Notes: generated from the sequence alone by a model not told the origin. A DNA stretch of 63,633 nucleotides from CAYSLU01 sp964431965 (GCA_964431965.1 CAYSLU010000022.1:1-63633), one strand, 5' to 3'; shown: positions 34,601-42,593, counted from the first letter of the stretch. Translations and numbers: made by a program.

Positions 34601-35748
34601 GTGGGACGGTCTATTCACCGCCCGGCGACGTGGGCAGCATCTGGCTTCCGGACACTCAGTTCCTGACCGATACGATCACCGGAATCGTCGGGCAGGTGTG
34701 GGGGATCACCGCGTGGAGCCCGAACTCGCTGACCGTCACCGGTGTCTGGATCCGCTTTCCGGAGGATGGCTTTGTTCTTGCGGTGACGAACGCCGTTCGC
34801 GTTTCGGGACCTGGCGCCCGGCTGGAGCTTGGGGGCAACATGCTTCAGGGAAACCAGATCCGGTACCTGGTGAACACGGAGGTGGCCGGGCCGACGATGA
34901 CGGCTGGCGGCGACCTGCTGCTGGAGAACGGCGGCAGCCTTTCGGTTTACGCGGGCCTGACCAACGGGATTTCACCCGAATGGGGCGCGCTGGTGCGCGT
35001 GGGCGGCCGCATGAGCGTGGGCGTCGGCTCGTGGGTGTATCCGTACTCGCACGGCACGAACGGCGGCTCTCCACTCTTTCGCGTGCAAAGCCTGGCGGTC
35101 CAGTCCAACGGCGGCTTCAACGCGGACGCCAAGGGGTTCCAGGCCGCCGGCGCGGAGCGCGGCTTCCGCGGCAATGGCCCGGGGAGCGGGTACAGCTCGC
35201 AACCGACCGGCTACGGCGGCGGGGCGGGGTACGGGGGAACGGGCGGTCGCTCGTCGACCATCGCCGGACAGGGCGCGGTATACGGCGCCTCCAATGCGCC
35301 GGTGTATCCCGGGAGCGCCGGCGGCGGAGGATCCTATCCGCCGGGCGCAAACGGTGGGGGCCTCGTTCGGATTGAGGCCGAGGGTTCCGTCGACATCGAC
35401 GGCACCATCACCGCGAACGGCGAGACGCCGGCCTGGTGGTCCCGCTCGGACACGGACGGCGGAGGCTCGGGCGGCGGGATCTACATCCGGTGCCGGGCGT
35501 TCGGCGGCCGGGCGACGGGCGTGCTGCGGGCGAACGGCGGGGACGGAGGCGGAGCGGGCCCTGGCGCGGGCGGCGGAGGCCGGATCGCCGTCTGGCGGCT
35601 GGCGGCCCATCACTCCTACGCGGGAGCGTACTCGGTGACCAACGGAATCGGCTACTCGGCCGGTGCACCGGGCACCGCGGCGCAGCCCGGCACGGTGGTT
35701 CTGGCGGATGTCCCGCCCCTGCGTGGAGCCACGCTGATCGTGCGGTGA
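31633..35748 (+). CDS. Very large exported glycine-rich repeat protein
   Basis: A 1371-residue protein with a signal peptide (MPFRTSVSRVILLMAAAGLLNA...). An N-terminal stretch GTNWSGGAAPSAGDDVVITN resembles the start of autotransporter/PEP-CTERM-type beta-helix proteins. The body is about four copies of a roughly 340-residue unit. Each unit has a strand-rich part (GQL/GQI, then TGGWIRFPQPG-like), a D-x-RGYAG block (residues about 140, 487, 816 and 1161), a poly-Gly region and a GGGGRIA close. It is probably a surface beta-helix or adhesin. No C-terminal sorting signal, barrel or PEP-CTERM motif was seen. It starts 16 bases after the activase gene, possibly on the same transcript. Confidence 0.75.
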   Translation: MPFRTSVSRVILLMAAAGLLNAVPGRAGVVVWRPVGPSTNDWFVGTNWSGGAAPSAGDDVVITNVGARVLLTNSTPYLGSLSIGNASFIFSNWDTTLSGTQVAIRGGATLTMPPAFATNQMSNCIVVQCVDMAIDAGGKVDADGRGYAGATASGSAGQGPGRGRYSAIGGGYGGGGAYGGRGADVMPAGTPVFVGGVPYGDVAAPGAPGSGGGQAYAGPAGAGGGAVRITAAGTLTVNGTITASGAAGVAPGGGGGSGGSVHIVCGTLAGTNGVVVASGGAGTTYGTGGGGGRIAVSGAPSEPKPSVRFAAVGAAGVGANLGDLGTLYLQDAALLNPAHVPHGGQLIVPGWTRWEADSLTFTGGWLRLPTEGFALSTTGDLTVIGSGTRLELGGNDFVATGSNYLSGWTGGPSVNVGGNLLVAGGAAVHVFSAATNAGGPDYGAWIGVTGLLAVAAGSALIPYADSANGGAPLFSVGRLAVDAGGRINADSRGYGGAWFAATNGLGPGGGRLAGGGGYGGSGGNGSVAGYAGGLAHGTAAAPVDPGSGGGSAYGTMMAGAGGGLVRIESAGAVTVNGSISANGGAVRPGMDTGSGGGSGGGVHIRCGVFAGTNGAIAAGGGAGGDVYGGGGGGGRIAIVATNAEAQDACPKPGVRLLAGRGTGFGAGDMGTVYVSDSRLLDEGWMPHTGQIMAPELAAGWSPGRLVVTGGWIRFPQPGYRLSVTNSVLVAFAGRLDLVTGSVLDCGGDLVVSNGGSLHVYGDVVTNAAGFGAMVSVTGTLRVASNAFVYSYSHPTNGGPIVLRAGRLEVAASGAISSDGRGYAGGGGAGIGGVGPGAGAGATGGYGSGGGHGGRGGSGSRTGGPAVGSATNPAHSGSGGGGGGGVSTPGGAGGGAIVFDVTDDVVINGTLTANGAAGGSSYGGGGAGGAIRISCRTVAGTGGVVRVAGGAAGATNPGAGGGGRIALCYDPEAQRPLPVPRILLSAAAGTGGTVYSPPGDVGSIWLPDTQFLTDTITGIVGQVWGITAWSPNSLTVTGVWIRFPEDGFVLAVTNAVRVSGPGARLELGGNMLQGNQIRYLVNTEVAGPTMTAGGDLLLENGGSLSVYAGLTNGISPEWGALVRVGGRMSVGVGSWVYPYSHGTNGGSPLFRVQSLAVQSNGGFNADAKGFQAAGAERGFRGNGPGSGYSSQPTGYGGGAGYGGTGGRSSTIAGQGAVYGASNAPVYPGSAGGGGSYPPGANGGGLVRIEAEGSVDIDGTITANGETPAWWSRSDTDGGGSGGGIYIRCRAFGGRATGVLRANGGDGGGAGPGAGGGGRIAVWRLAAHHSYAGAYSVTNGIGYSAGAPGTAAQPGTVVLADVPPLRGATLIVR

Positions 35749-35798
35749 GTTTCAGAGAGCAGCACGCAGTTGAACCGTCGCGGACAGGAAGGCCGCGG

Positions 35799-36785
35799 TC
35801 ACGCCTGCGGAGACGGCTGGGCGGCGGTCGCGGACGGCTCAGGTTCCTGAGGCGCGTTCGCGGTGGGGGCGGGGGGCGCTTCGATCTGCGTCGGCGCGGG
35901 CTCGGCCGCGGCGGGGTCGGCTGTCGGTGCGGCCTGTGTGCCCGCATCCAAGGCCTCGGGCGTCTCGACATGCGGCGGCTCGGCGGCGGCTGCCGCGGCC
36001 TTGGCCTGGTCCGAGCGACGCTTGAGGAACTCGCGCGTCAGCGTGCGGTAGGCCTCGGCGCCCGGCGAACGGCGGTCGTACATTACGATCGGCAGCCCGT
36101 ACCCGGGCGCCTCGCTGAGACGGACCGTCCGCGGGATGACGGCGTCGAACACCTTTTCGCCGAAGAATTTGCGGACCTCGGTGACGACCTGCAGCGACAG
36201 CTTCGTCCGGCCGTCGAACATCGTCATCACGATGCCCTCGATATCGAGATTCGGATTGGCCCCGCTCTGCTGCAGCTGGCCCACGATCTTGGCGATCACC
36301 GAAAGCCCCTCGAGGGCGTAGTACTCGCACTGGATCGGGATCAGGACGCCGTGCGCCGCCACGAGGGCGTTCACGGTCAGGATGCCGAGGGACGGCGGGC
36401 AGTCGATGATCACGTGGGCGTAGGTGTTCCGCGCCAGCACGGGGGCGAGCGCCTTCTGGAACCGGTACAGGTAGTCCTCGGCCCGGGCCACGTCGATCTC
36501 GGCTCCGGCCAGATCGACCTCGGACGGGATGATGTCGAGGCCCTTCACGGGGGTCTTCTGGATCTTGTCGAGCGCAGACTCCTCGCCGAGCAGGGGGCCG
36601 TAGATGCTGGCCCCTTCCTCGGGCTTCAGGCCCAGGCCGCTCGTTGCGTTCGCCTGCGGATCGAGGTCGATGAGCAGGGTTTTCTTGCCGCGCTCAGCCA
36701 GGCAGGCGCTTAGGTTGATGGCGGTGGTGGTCTTGCCCACTCCGCCCTTCTGGTTGGCGAGCGCTATGACGCGAGCCGGCTTCAT
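35799..36785 (-). CDS. parA: ParA/Soj-type partition ATPase
   Basis: A 328-residue ATPase. The deviant Walker A motif is NQKGGVGKTTTAINL. LIDLDPQANATSGLG, the switch II region DCPPSLGILTVNAL and the C-terminal VRLSEAPGYGLPI are typical of chromosomal Soj/ParA. About 70 extra C-terminal residues are Ala/Pro/Glu-rich and probably disordered. Chromosomal parA is normally next to parB, but none is here; instead it overlaps leuD by four bases (ATGA) and is the last gene of a leuC-leuD-parA run. It may position the chromosome or another cargo. Confidence 0.9.
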   Translation of the reverse strand: MKPARVIALANQKGGVGKTTTAINLSACLAERGKKTLLIDLDPQANATSGLGLKPEEGASIYGPLLGEESALDKIQKTPVKGLDIIPSEVDLAGAEIDVARAEDYLYRFQKALAPVLARNTYAHVIIDCPPSLGILTVNALVAAHGVLIPIQCEYYALEGLSVIAKIVGQLQQSGANPNLDIEGIVMTMFDGRTKLSLQVVTEVRKFFGEKVFDAVIPRTVRLSEAPGYGLPIVMYDRRSPGAEAYRTLTREFLKRRSDQAKAAAAAAEPPHVETPEALDAGTQAAPTADPAAAEPAPTQIEAPPAPTANAPQEPEPSATAAQPSPQA

Positions 36786-37336
36786 GTCCTCTGGATCATC
36801 CCCGCCTGGCGGGCGTACTCGAAGATGCCGCCCGCCTCAATGACCGGGGCGACGGCGCCCAGCGGCTTGAGCGAGTAGGCTCGTCCGGATCCCGAATGGA
36901 CGATCCGGCTGGAGGCGGGGTCGAGCACCGCTTCATCGCCGGTCCTGAAGGCGTCCACCAGCCGCTGCTCCGCCTCGAAGGGGTAGAACTCGGCCGTGGC
37001 GACCACGTTGCGGAAGAAGATGCGGGCGTATGACTCCGCGACGACGGCGCGGATCCCGGCGGCTCCGAGCGCGACCGGCGCATGCTCTCGCGACGAGCCG
37101 CACCCGAAGTTCCGGCCACCGATCATGATGACGTACTCGGCCTTGGTCCGGCCGGGGGCCACGAACGGAGGAAACTCGTCCGGAAGCCCGGCCATGGCGT
37201 AGGATCCCAGCTTCTCGTACTCCTCCGGGATGGTGGGCACCAGGTTCAGGTACTGCGCCGGGATGATCTGGTCGGTGTCGATGTTGTCGCCCACGACGTA
37301 GACCTTACCCCGGATGACCGCTTGAGTGTCCTTCAT
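36782..37336 (-). CDS. leuD: 3-isopropylmalate dehydratase small subunit
   Basis: A 184-residue LeuD-like subunit. VVGDNIDTDQIIPAQYLN is the family N-terminus, GGRNFGCGSSREHAP is the substrate-recognition signature and ARIFFRNVVATAEFYP follows. With LeuC it isomerises 2- to 3-isopropylmalate in leucine synthesis. The short form also occurs in homoaconitase-type enzymes, so citraconate or homoaconitate activity cannot be excluded. It starts 36 bases after leuC; leuA and leuB are not in the window. Confidence 0.92.
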   Translation of the reverse strand: MKDTQAVIRGKVYVVGDNIDTDQIIPAQYLNLVPTIPEEYEKLGSYAMAGLPDEFPPFVAPGRTKAEYVIMIGGRNFGCGSSREHAPVALGAAGIRAVVAESYARIFFRNVVATAEFYPFEAEQRLVDAFRTGDEAVLDPASSRIVHSGSGRAYSLKPLGAVAPVIEAGGIFEYARQAGMIQRT

Positions 37337-37372
37337 CGCTCGATTCCTTGCATTGGCCGCCGCCCGGCCGGC

Positions 37373-38671
37373 CTACATGAACTCCCGCGGATCGGTGATG
37401 CGGCCCGTTAAGGCCGAGGCCGCGACGGTCAGCGGCGACGCCAGGTAGACGCCGGCCTTCTTCGAGCCCATGCGGCCGATGAAGTTCCGGTTGGTCGTGC
37501 TGATCACCTGCTCGGCGCCGTGCGTCCGGCCGAACGTATCGACCGGCCCGCCCAGGCAGGCCGCGCACGAGGGCGGCGCGATGGGCAGGCAGCCGGCGTC
37601 GGCGAACACGCGGGTCAGCGGCTTGCCGCCGACCTGCTCGGTTTCGAGCGCGCGGGCGATTTCGGCCGTGGCGGGCACCAGGAACGTGTCGATCGCGACG
37701 CGCCGTCCGCTGAGGATGCGGGCGGCGGCGACGAAGTCCGTCACCTTTCCGCCGGTGCAGGAGCCGATATAGGAGCGGTCCAGCTTCACGTTGCCGCGCT
37801 CGCGGGCCAGCGCGAAGTTCGACGGCACGTGCGGTTCGGCCACGCAGGGCTCCAGCTTCGACGCGTCGCACGACCAGTCGGACGCGACGGCGGCGTCCGG
37901 ATCGCCCAGCACGGGTGTGAACGGCCGGGAGGTCCGGCCCCTCACGTAGGCCGCCGTCGCCTCGTCCGGCGCGATGATGCCGTTCTTGCCGCCCGCCTCG
38001 ATGGCCATGTTGCAGATGGTCATGCGCTCGTCGATGTTGAGCGCCGTGACGGCCTCGCCGCAGAATTCCATGGCGCAGTAGCTGGCGCCGTCGAAGCCGA
38101 TGTCGCCGATGATCTTCAGGATCAGATCCTTGGCCATCAGGTACGGCGGCAGCCGTCCGTCCGCGCGGAACCGCATGGTCTTCGGGACCTTGATCAGCAG
38201 CTTGCCGGTTCCCATGATGAATCCGGCGTCGGTGTTGCCGATGCCGGTCGCGAACGCGCCGAGCGCGCCGTGCGAGCACGTATGGGAGTCGGTTCCGAAG
38301 ATGACCTCGCCGGGCCGCACGTGCCCCTCCTGGGGCAGGGCCAGGTGGCAGACGCCGCGGTACGACGGCGTGCCCGGATCGTAGAAGTAGGGGAGGCCCT
38401 GCTCCTTCGCGAAGGCGCGCAGGGTGTCGACGTTCCGGTGCGCCTTCTCGTCCTTCGTGAAGATGTAGTGGTCGGGGATGATGACGACCCGGCTCGCATC
38501 CCACACCCGGGCGGACGCCCCGAACTCGCGCTGGAAGATGCCGATCGTCCCCGGTCCGCATACGTCGTGCGTCAGCAGGATATCGACGTTCACCCAGATG
38601 TTGTCGCCCGGCCGGACGTGCGCCTTTCCGGCGGCGCGGGCCAAGATCTTCTCCGTGATCGTCATCGGCAT
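37373..38671 (-). CDS. leuC: 3-isopropylmalate dehydratase large subunit
   Basis: A 432-residue subunit of the shorter (archaeal/HACN) type, which runs to about 420 residues; E. coli LeuC has 466. The [4Fe-4S] ligands are in GSCTGGKVTDF and the CLPIAPPSCAACLGG pair. GTDSHTCSHGALGAFATGIG is the aconitase signature. It acts with LeuD in the isomerase step of leucine synthesis. The start at 38671 was chosen for a GAGG 8 bases upstream, against an in-frame ATG 54 bases earlier. Confidence 0.94.
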   Translation of the reverse strand: MPMTITEKILARAAGKAHVRPGDNIWVNVDILLTHDVCGPGTIGIFQREFGASARVWDASRVVIIPDHYIFTKDEKAHRNVDTLRAFAKEQGLPYFYDPGTPSYRGVCHLALPQEGHVRPGEVIFGTDSHTCSHGALGAFATGIGNTDAGFIMGTGKLLIKVPKTMRFRADGRLPPYLMAKDLILKIIGDIGFDGASYCAMEFCGEAVTALNIDERMTICNMAIEAGGKNGIIAPDEATAAYVRGRTSRPFTPVLGDPDAAVASDWSCDASKLEPCVAEPHVPSNFALARERGNVKLDRSYIGSCTGGKVTDFVAAARILSGRRVAIDTFLVPATAEIARALETEQVGGKPLTRVFADAGCLPIAPPSCAACLGGPVDTFGRTHGAEQVISTTNRNFIGRMGSKKAGVYLASPLTVAASALTGRITDPREFM

Positions 38672-38766
38672 GGTCGTATCCTCATCTCGGGGCGGGAGCG
38701 GGCCGCGCCTTGCTCGGCCCGTCAAGGGAAGTCATCCGGCCCCGGAACCCAATCGCGGCAAACTTA

Positions 38767-39474
38767 TCACTCGGGGCCGCGGGACTTCAAGAGCGCATAG
38801 AAGCGGTCCTCGTACTCCTCGAAGAGGCCGCACTGCTGGAGCTTCTTGCCCAGGGGCTTGATGAGCGCGGGATTCCCGGAGGCCGCGACGAAGTCCTTCT
38901 CGATCTCCATCCGCGTCGCGCGGGGAACTCCGCCGTCGGGGTCCAGCAGGTGCGACCGCTTCAGCTCGCGGAGGTTGCCGGGCGCCGACTGTCGGATGAC
39001 GTCGACCATGAGCTTGAGCAGGCAGACTTCCCAGGGCGAATCGACGCCCACCAGGATGGCGCTCAGCGAGTCGTTCTGTGTCGCCACCCGCTGGCGGACC
39101 TGCTCCAGCACGGTCTGGAGGTTGGCGGTGACGATGTGCTCGCTGATCTCCTGCTTCTTGATCGTGAATCCATACTGCAGGGCGTGCATGTCCCGGGGAT
39201 TCTGCTTCAGCCAGTCGATGTACGCCTCGGCCTCCTGGCCGAAGCCCTCGAGCAGGGTGTTCTGCAGCATGGAGGGGGTCATGATCTGCGGCCGAAACGC
39301 CTGGATGCGACCTTCGCGGACGCGAACCTGGGTCGTGGAATCCATCAGCTCGCTCAGCATGTGGTAGTTGAGGAGCGTGTTGCCGAAGGTCTCGAGCCGG
39401 CGCTGCGGCATCACCACGACCTGCGTGTTGCTCACCGCGTACCAGAAGTCGAACTGATCGTGTTTCTTGCTCAC
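38767..39474 (-). CDS. Conserved-looking protein of unknown function
   Basis: A 235-residue soluble protein without signal peptide or membrane segment. It starts with HDQFDFWYAVSNTQVVVMP and continues as mainly helical sequence with segments such as FGNTLLNYHMLSELMDST and GFGQEAEAYIDWLKQNPRDM. I do not recognise a family. GTG 39474 was chosen because an extended -10 element (TGCTACTAT) puts the transcription start at about this codon, and no Shine-Dalgarno sequence precedes it. Codon use is like the neighbours. It lies upstream of leuC on the same strand and is divergent from hypE. Confidence 0.7.
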   Translation of the reverse strand: MSKKHDQFDFWYAVSNTQVVVMPQRRLETFGNTLLNYHMLSELMDSTTQVRVREGRIQAFRPQIMTPSMLQNTLLEGFGQEAEAYIDWLKQNPRDMHALQYGFTIKKQEISEHIVTANLQTVLEQVRQRVATQNDSLSAILVGVDSPWEVCLLKLMVDVIRQSAPGNLRELKRSHLLDPDGGVPRATRMEIEKDFVAASGNPALIKPLGKKLQQCGLFEEYEDRFYALLKSRGPE

Positions 39475-39480
39475 CCGGTC

Positions 39481-39486
39481 ATAGTA
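39481..39486 (-). promoter_or_regulatory. Extended -10 element giving a leaderless mRNA
   Basis: On the minus strand TGC-TACTAT forms an extended -10 element. The first transcribed base would fall at or next to the GTG start at 39474. No clear -35 is present. Confidence 0.4.
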
Positions 39487-39563
39487 GCACAGACCCGCCC
39501 CGATGCCAGCACGCCTGCAACCCCTTGCCCGCGCGCGCCCTGCAGATGGCTGGGCCGACACCG

Positions 39564-39593
39564 TTGACAGCGGTGGCGAGGGGGGCCTAGATT
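39564..39593 (+). promoter_or_regulatory. Candidate sigma-70 promoter of hypE
   Basis: A perfect TTGACA (39564-39569) is followed, 18 bases later, by TAGATT (39588-39593). Transcription would start near 39600, three bases before the GTG start of hypE; there is no Shine-Dalgarno sequence. Confidence 0.55.
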
Positions 39594-39602
39594 ACGTCTG
39601 CC

Positions 39603-40631
39603 GTGACTAACCAGACGCCGGAGCCTGTCGTCCTTCTCTCGCATGGCGGCGGGGGAACGCGGACGCGTAGCCTGATTCAGGAGATCGTTGTCCGACGGCT
39701 GGGCAATCCGCTCCTGGCCGGCATGGACGATTCGGTTGTCCTGCCCGCCGCGCCGGACCGGGACTTGGTTTTCACCACCGACTCGTATGTCGTCGATCCG
39801 ATCTCCTTCCCCGGCGGGGACATCGGACGGCTGGCGGCGTGCGGCACGATCAACGACCTCGTGATGCAGGGCGGCGAACCGCGCTACCTGAGTCTGGGCC
39901 TGATTCTGGAGGAGGGGCTTCCGCTGCGCTCGCTCGACTCGGCGCTGGCATCGATGGCCGAGGTGCTGGCCGAGGCCGGCGTCCTGGTCGTCACGGGCGA
40001 CACCAAGGTCGTCGAGCGCGGCCGGGGAAGCGGCCTCTATATCAACACATCCGGGATCGGGCTGCGCCACCCGGGGGTCGATGGCCGCGTGGACCGCGCG
40101 CGGCCCGGGGACGCGGTGATCCTGACCGGGACGATCGGCGACCACGGGATGGCCGTGATGAGCCGGCGCGAGGGCATCCGGTTCGAGTCATCCGTCGAGA
40201 GCGACGTCGCCCCGCTGTGGGGCCTGATGCGGCCGCTGTTCGAGCGGCACGGGGCCGCCATTCACGGGCTCCGCGACCCGACCCGGGGCGGGCTGGCGGC
40301 CGCGCTGTGCGACATTGCGGGCCGGTCGGGCTCGGGCCTTCGCATCCGCGAGTCCCGGATCCCGGTGCGGCGCGAGGTGGAGGCGGCGTGCCGGCTGCTC
40401 GGGCTGGACCCGTTGAGCGTCGCCAATGAAGGCAAGGCGGTGGTAATCTGCGCCGCCTCGGATGCGCCGGCGGCGGTGGCGTGCCTGCGCGCCCATCCGC
40501 TCGGCCGGAACGCGGCGGTGATCGGCGACGTCGAGGCGCAGCCGCGCGGCATGGTGGTGCTGCACACGCGCGCCGGAGGCGAGCGCGTGGTGGAGACTCC
40601 GAGCGGCGAGGACTTGCCGCGGATTTGCTGA
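39603..40631 (+). CDS. hypE: Carbamoyl dehydratase HypE
   Basis: A 342-residue protein of the PurM/SelD-like ATPase fold. VLLSHGGGGTRTRSLI is the family N-terminus. FTTDSYVVDPISFPGGDIG and CGTINDLVMQGGEP bind ATP and metal. The sequence ends in PRIC, whose C-terminal Cys accepts the carbamoyl group from HypF and is dehydrated to a thiocyanate. It lies 20.7 kb from hypD and has its own promoter. GTG 39603 is the only start consistent with the family N-terminus. The activator gene with an ArsC-like domain follows 47 bases later. Confidence 0.95.
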   Translation: MTNQTPEPVVLLSHGGGGTRTRSLIQEIVVRRLGNPLLAGMDDSVVLPAAPDRDLVFTTDSYVVDPISFPGGDIGRLAACGTINDLVMQGGEPRYLSLGLILEEGLPLRSLDSALASMAEVLAEAGVLVVTGDTKVVERGRGSGLYINTSGIGLRHPGVDGRVDRARPGDAVILTGTIGDHGMAVMSRREGIRFESSVESDVAPLWGLMRPLFERHGAAIHGLRDPTRGGLAAALCDIAGRSGSGLRIRESRIPVRREVEAACRLLGLDPLSVANEGKAVVICAASDAPAAVACLRAHPLGRNAAVIGDVEAQPRGMVVLHTRAGGERVVETPSGEDLPRIC

Positions 40632-40678
40632 ATCGGGCCGCGCGCTCCGGGAGGGGGCGGCGGCGAGGACGAACGGAT

Positions 40679-42415
40679 ATGATCAAACTCCTGTTTCTGG
40701 GCGCTCGGAACTCGGCGCGCAGTCTGATGGCCGAGGCCTTCGCTCGAACGCGCTCCGGGGCGACGCTGGAGGTGTCGAGCGCCGGCCTCGACCCTCAGGC
40801 GGCCCATCCCCGGGCGGTGGCCGCGATGAGGGAACTCGGGATCGAAATCGCGGGCGGGCAGCCGCGGGGAATGGATCAGGCCGCCGCCGATCTCGATGTG
40901 GTCGTCATCATGGATGCCGCCGTCGCGGCGCGCTTCCCGGGGATGCCGGGTGAGCCGGTGGTGGTGCGCTGGCGGATTCCCGACCCGCTGGACGCCCCCG
41001 AGGCGGGCGCCGATGCGGCGTTCCGTTCCGTCCGCGATGAGCTTCATCGCCGGGTGGACTGCCTGTTCGAGTCCGGCTACCTCGATGCGCTGGTGGACGC
41101 GAAGCGGAAGTCCGATGTCGTCGTCGACAACATTACAGAGGGGATCATCGCGCACGACATGCACCGGCGAATCCTGGTGTTCAACCGGGCGGCCGAGGCC
41201 ATCACCGGCTACCGGCGCGAGGACGTCCTGAACAACGACTGTCGCACCGTGTTTCCCGATGGGTTCTGCGGCGGGAAGTGTCACTTCAACAGCAGTGAAG
41301 AGCCGTCGTTCGACACGGTCGAGCAGTCCCTGGACATTACGACGAAGTCGGGGGAGAAGCGCCGGCTGGCGATGACCTTGAAGCTGATGGTCGATGCCCG
41401 CGATCGGAAGATCGGCGTGCTGGCTTCGTTCCGGGATCTGACGCGCGAGCATGCGCTGGCGCGTCGCCTCGGCGAGATCCAGAGCTTCTCGGGGATCATC
41501 GGCCGCGACGAGAAGATGCTGGAAGTCTACGACCTGATCCGGGACGTGGCGGACTCGACGGTTCCGGTGATGATCCAGGGCGAGAGCGGGACGGGCAAGG
41601 AGCTGATCGCGGCGGCGATCCACAACGAGAGCCCGCGCGCGAGCCAGCTGTTTGTGGCCGTGAACTGCGGGGCTCTGCCCGAGGGGCTGCTCGAGAGCGA
41701 GCTGTTCGGCCACGAGCGGGGCGCGTTCACGGGCGCGATACGCGACAAGAAGGGGCGCTTCGAGCTGGCGGATGGGGGGACGATCTTCCTCGACGAGATC
41801 GGCGACATTTCGCCGGCGATGCAGGTGAAGCTGCTGCGCGTCCTGCAGGAAGGCAAGTTCGAGCGCGTCGGCAGCGAGCGCACGCTGCAGGTGAACGTGC
41901 GCGTGATCAGCGCCACCAACCGGAAGATCGACGACGAGATTGCCACCGGGCGCTTCCGCGAGGATCTGTACTACCGGCTGAGCGTCGTGCCGATCTACGT
42001 GCCGCCGCTGCGGGAGCGCCGGAACGACATTCCGCTGCTGGCCGAGAGCATCCTCAAGCGCTTCCTTCGCGAGATGAGCAAGGGGGAGAAGACGCTCTCG
42101 CCGGAAGTCATGGACCTGATGTTGTCCTACGAATGGCCCGGCAACGTGCGCGAGATGCAGAACTGGCTTCAGTTCGCGCTGATCAAGTGCAAGGGCTCTG
42201 TCATTCGACCCGAACACCTGCCGCCCTCGCCGCTGCGGTCGGCCGCCGTTCCGGTTCACCGGGCGCGCCGTCGCCGGCTGAGCCAGGAACTGGTCGAGCG
42301 CGCCTTGGCGACGGCGAAAGGCAACAAGGTGGCGGCCGCCAAGGCGCTGGGCGTGTCGCGCGCCACGCTGTACCGGTTCCTGGGCGACGAGGAGCCCGCA
42401 GACCACAGCGAGTGA
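40679..42415 (+). CDS. Sigma-54-dependent activator with cysteine-less ArsC-like domain and PAS domain
   Basis: A 578-residue NtrC-class regulator. Residues 1-140 match low-molecular-weight phosphatase/ArsC proteins (LFLGARNSARSLMAEAFAR; AGLDPQAAHPRAV; RWRIPDPLDAP). However, the CX5R nucleophile is Gly8, the second Cys of the loop is Ala13 and the redox cysteines after VVVIMD are missing, while Arg14 and the Asp of PDP remain. Residues about 145-255 are a PAS domain with C188-x8-C197-x3-C201. The AAA+ domain has GESGTGKE, GAFTGA and GTIFLDEIG. A Fis-type helix-turn-helix ends the protein. The start at 40679 is the family-like N-terminus. It is likely a sensor pseudoenzyme. Confidence 0.88.
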   Translation: MIKLLFLGARNSARSLMAEAFARTRSGATLEVSSAGLDPQAAHPRAVAAMRELGIEIAGGQPRGMDQAAADLDVVVIMDAAVAARFPGMPGEPVVVRWRIPDPLDAPEAGADAAFRSVRDELHRRVDCLFESGYLDALVDAKRKSDVVVDNITEGIIAHDMHRRILVFNRAAEAITGYRREDVLNNDCRTVFPDGFCGGKCHFNSSEEPSFDTVEQSLDITTKSGEKRRLAMTLKLMVDARDRKIGVLASFRDLTREHALARRLGEIQSFSGIIGRDEKMLEVYDLIRDVADSTVPVMIQGESGTGKELIAAAIHNESPRASQLFVAVNCGALPEGLLESELFGHERGAFTGAIRDKKGRFELADGGTIFLDEIGDISPAMQVKLLRVLQEGKFERVGSERTLQVNVRVISATNRKIDDEIATGRFREDLYYRLSVVPIYVPPLRERRNDIPLLAESILKRFLREMSKGEKTLSPEVMDLMLSYEWPGNVREMQNWLQFALIKCKGSVIRPEHLPPSPLRSAAVPVHRARRRRLSQELVERALATAKGNKVAAAKALGVSRATLYRFLGDEEPADHSE

Positions 42416-42496
42416 TGCCGGTCCCTGTCTCATTCTGTGCGACCGGCTGTTCCACTTCTGCCCGCGGCGTTTCACTCTCCGGGTGCGGACCGAGTT

Positions 42497-42544
42497 GTGT
42501 TTATGGGTCTAACACGCTTTCTCCCAGCATGTTGCAATAATGCT
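42497..42544. promoter_or_regulatory. Two inverted repeats upstream of the sigma-54 promoter
   Basis: GTGTT-N9-AACAC (42497-42515) and AGCAT-N9-ATGCT (42526-42544) both have 5-base arms and a 9-base spacer, although their arms differ. They lie about 45-92 bases upstream of the predicted sigma-54 transcription start. They could be activator-binding sites, but arms this short also occur by chance. Confidence 0.25.
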
Positions 42545-42563
42545 TCTCCGAGAGGCTCATTTG

Positions 42564-42579
42564 TGGCACACTACGTGCA
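42564..42579 (+). promoter_or_regulatory. Candidate sigma-54 (-24/-12) promoter
   Basis: TGGCAC, five bases, then GTGCA (42564-42579) compares with TGGCAC-N5-TTGCA; one base differs. The invariant GG and GC are present with correct 10-base separation between them. The transcription start would be near 42589, five bases before the ATG at 42594. It lies 148 bases after a sigma-54 activator gene. Confidence 0.6.
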
Positions 42580-42593
42580 GTATAGGCGTGGCC

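Noticed and set aside
32000..35700. Repetitive GGCGGC-rich DNA as a candidate repeat array or CRISPR
   Set aside because: The repeats encode the glycine-rich protein, vary in length and have no conserved repeat-spacer pattern.
42540..42593. In-frame ATG upstream of the small gene at 42594
   Set aside because: The upstream start would lie before the predicted sigma-54 promoter; the 42594 start fits the promoter and the family-like N-terminus.
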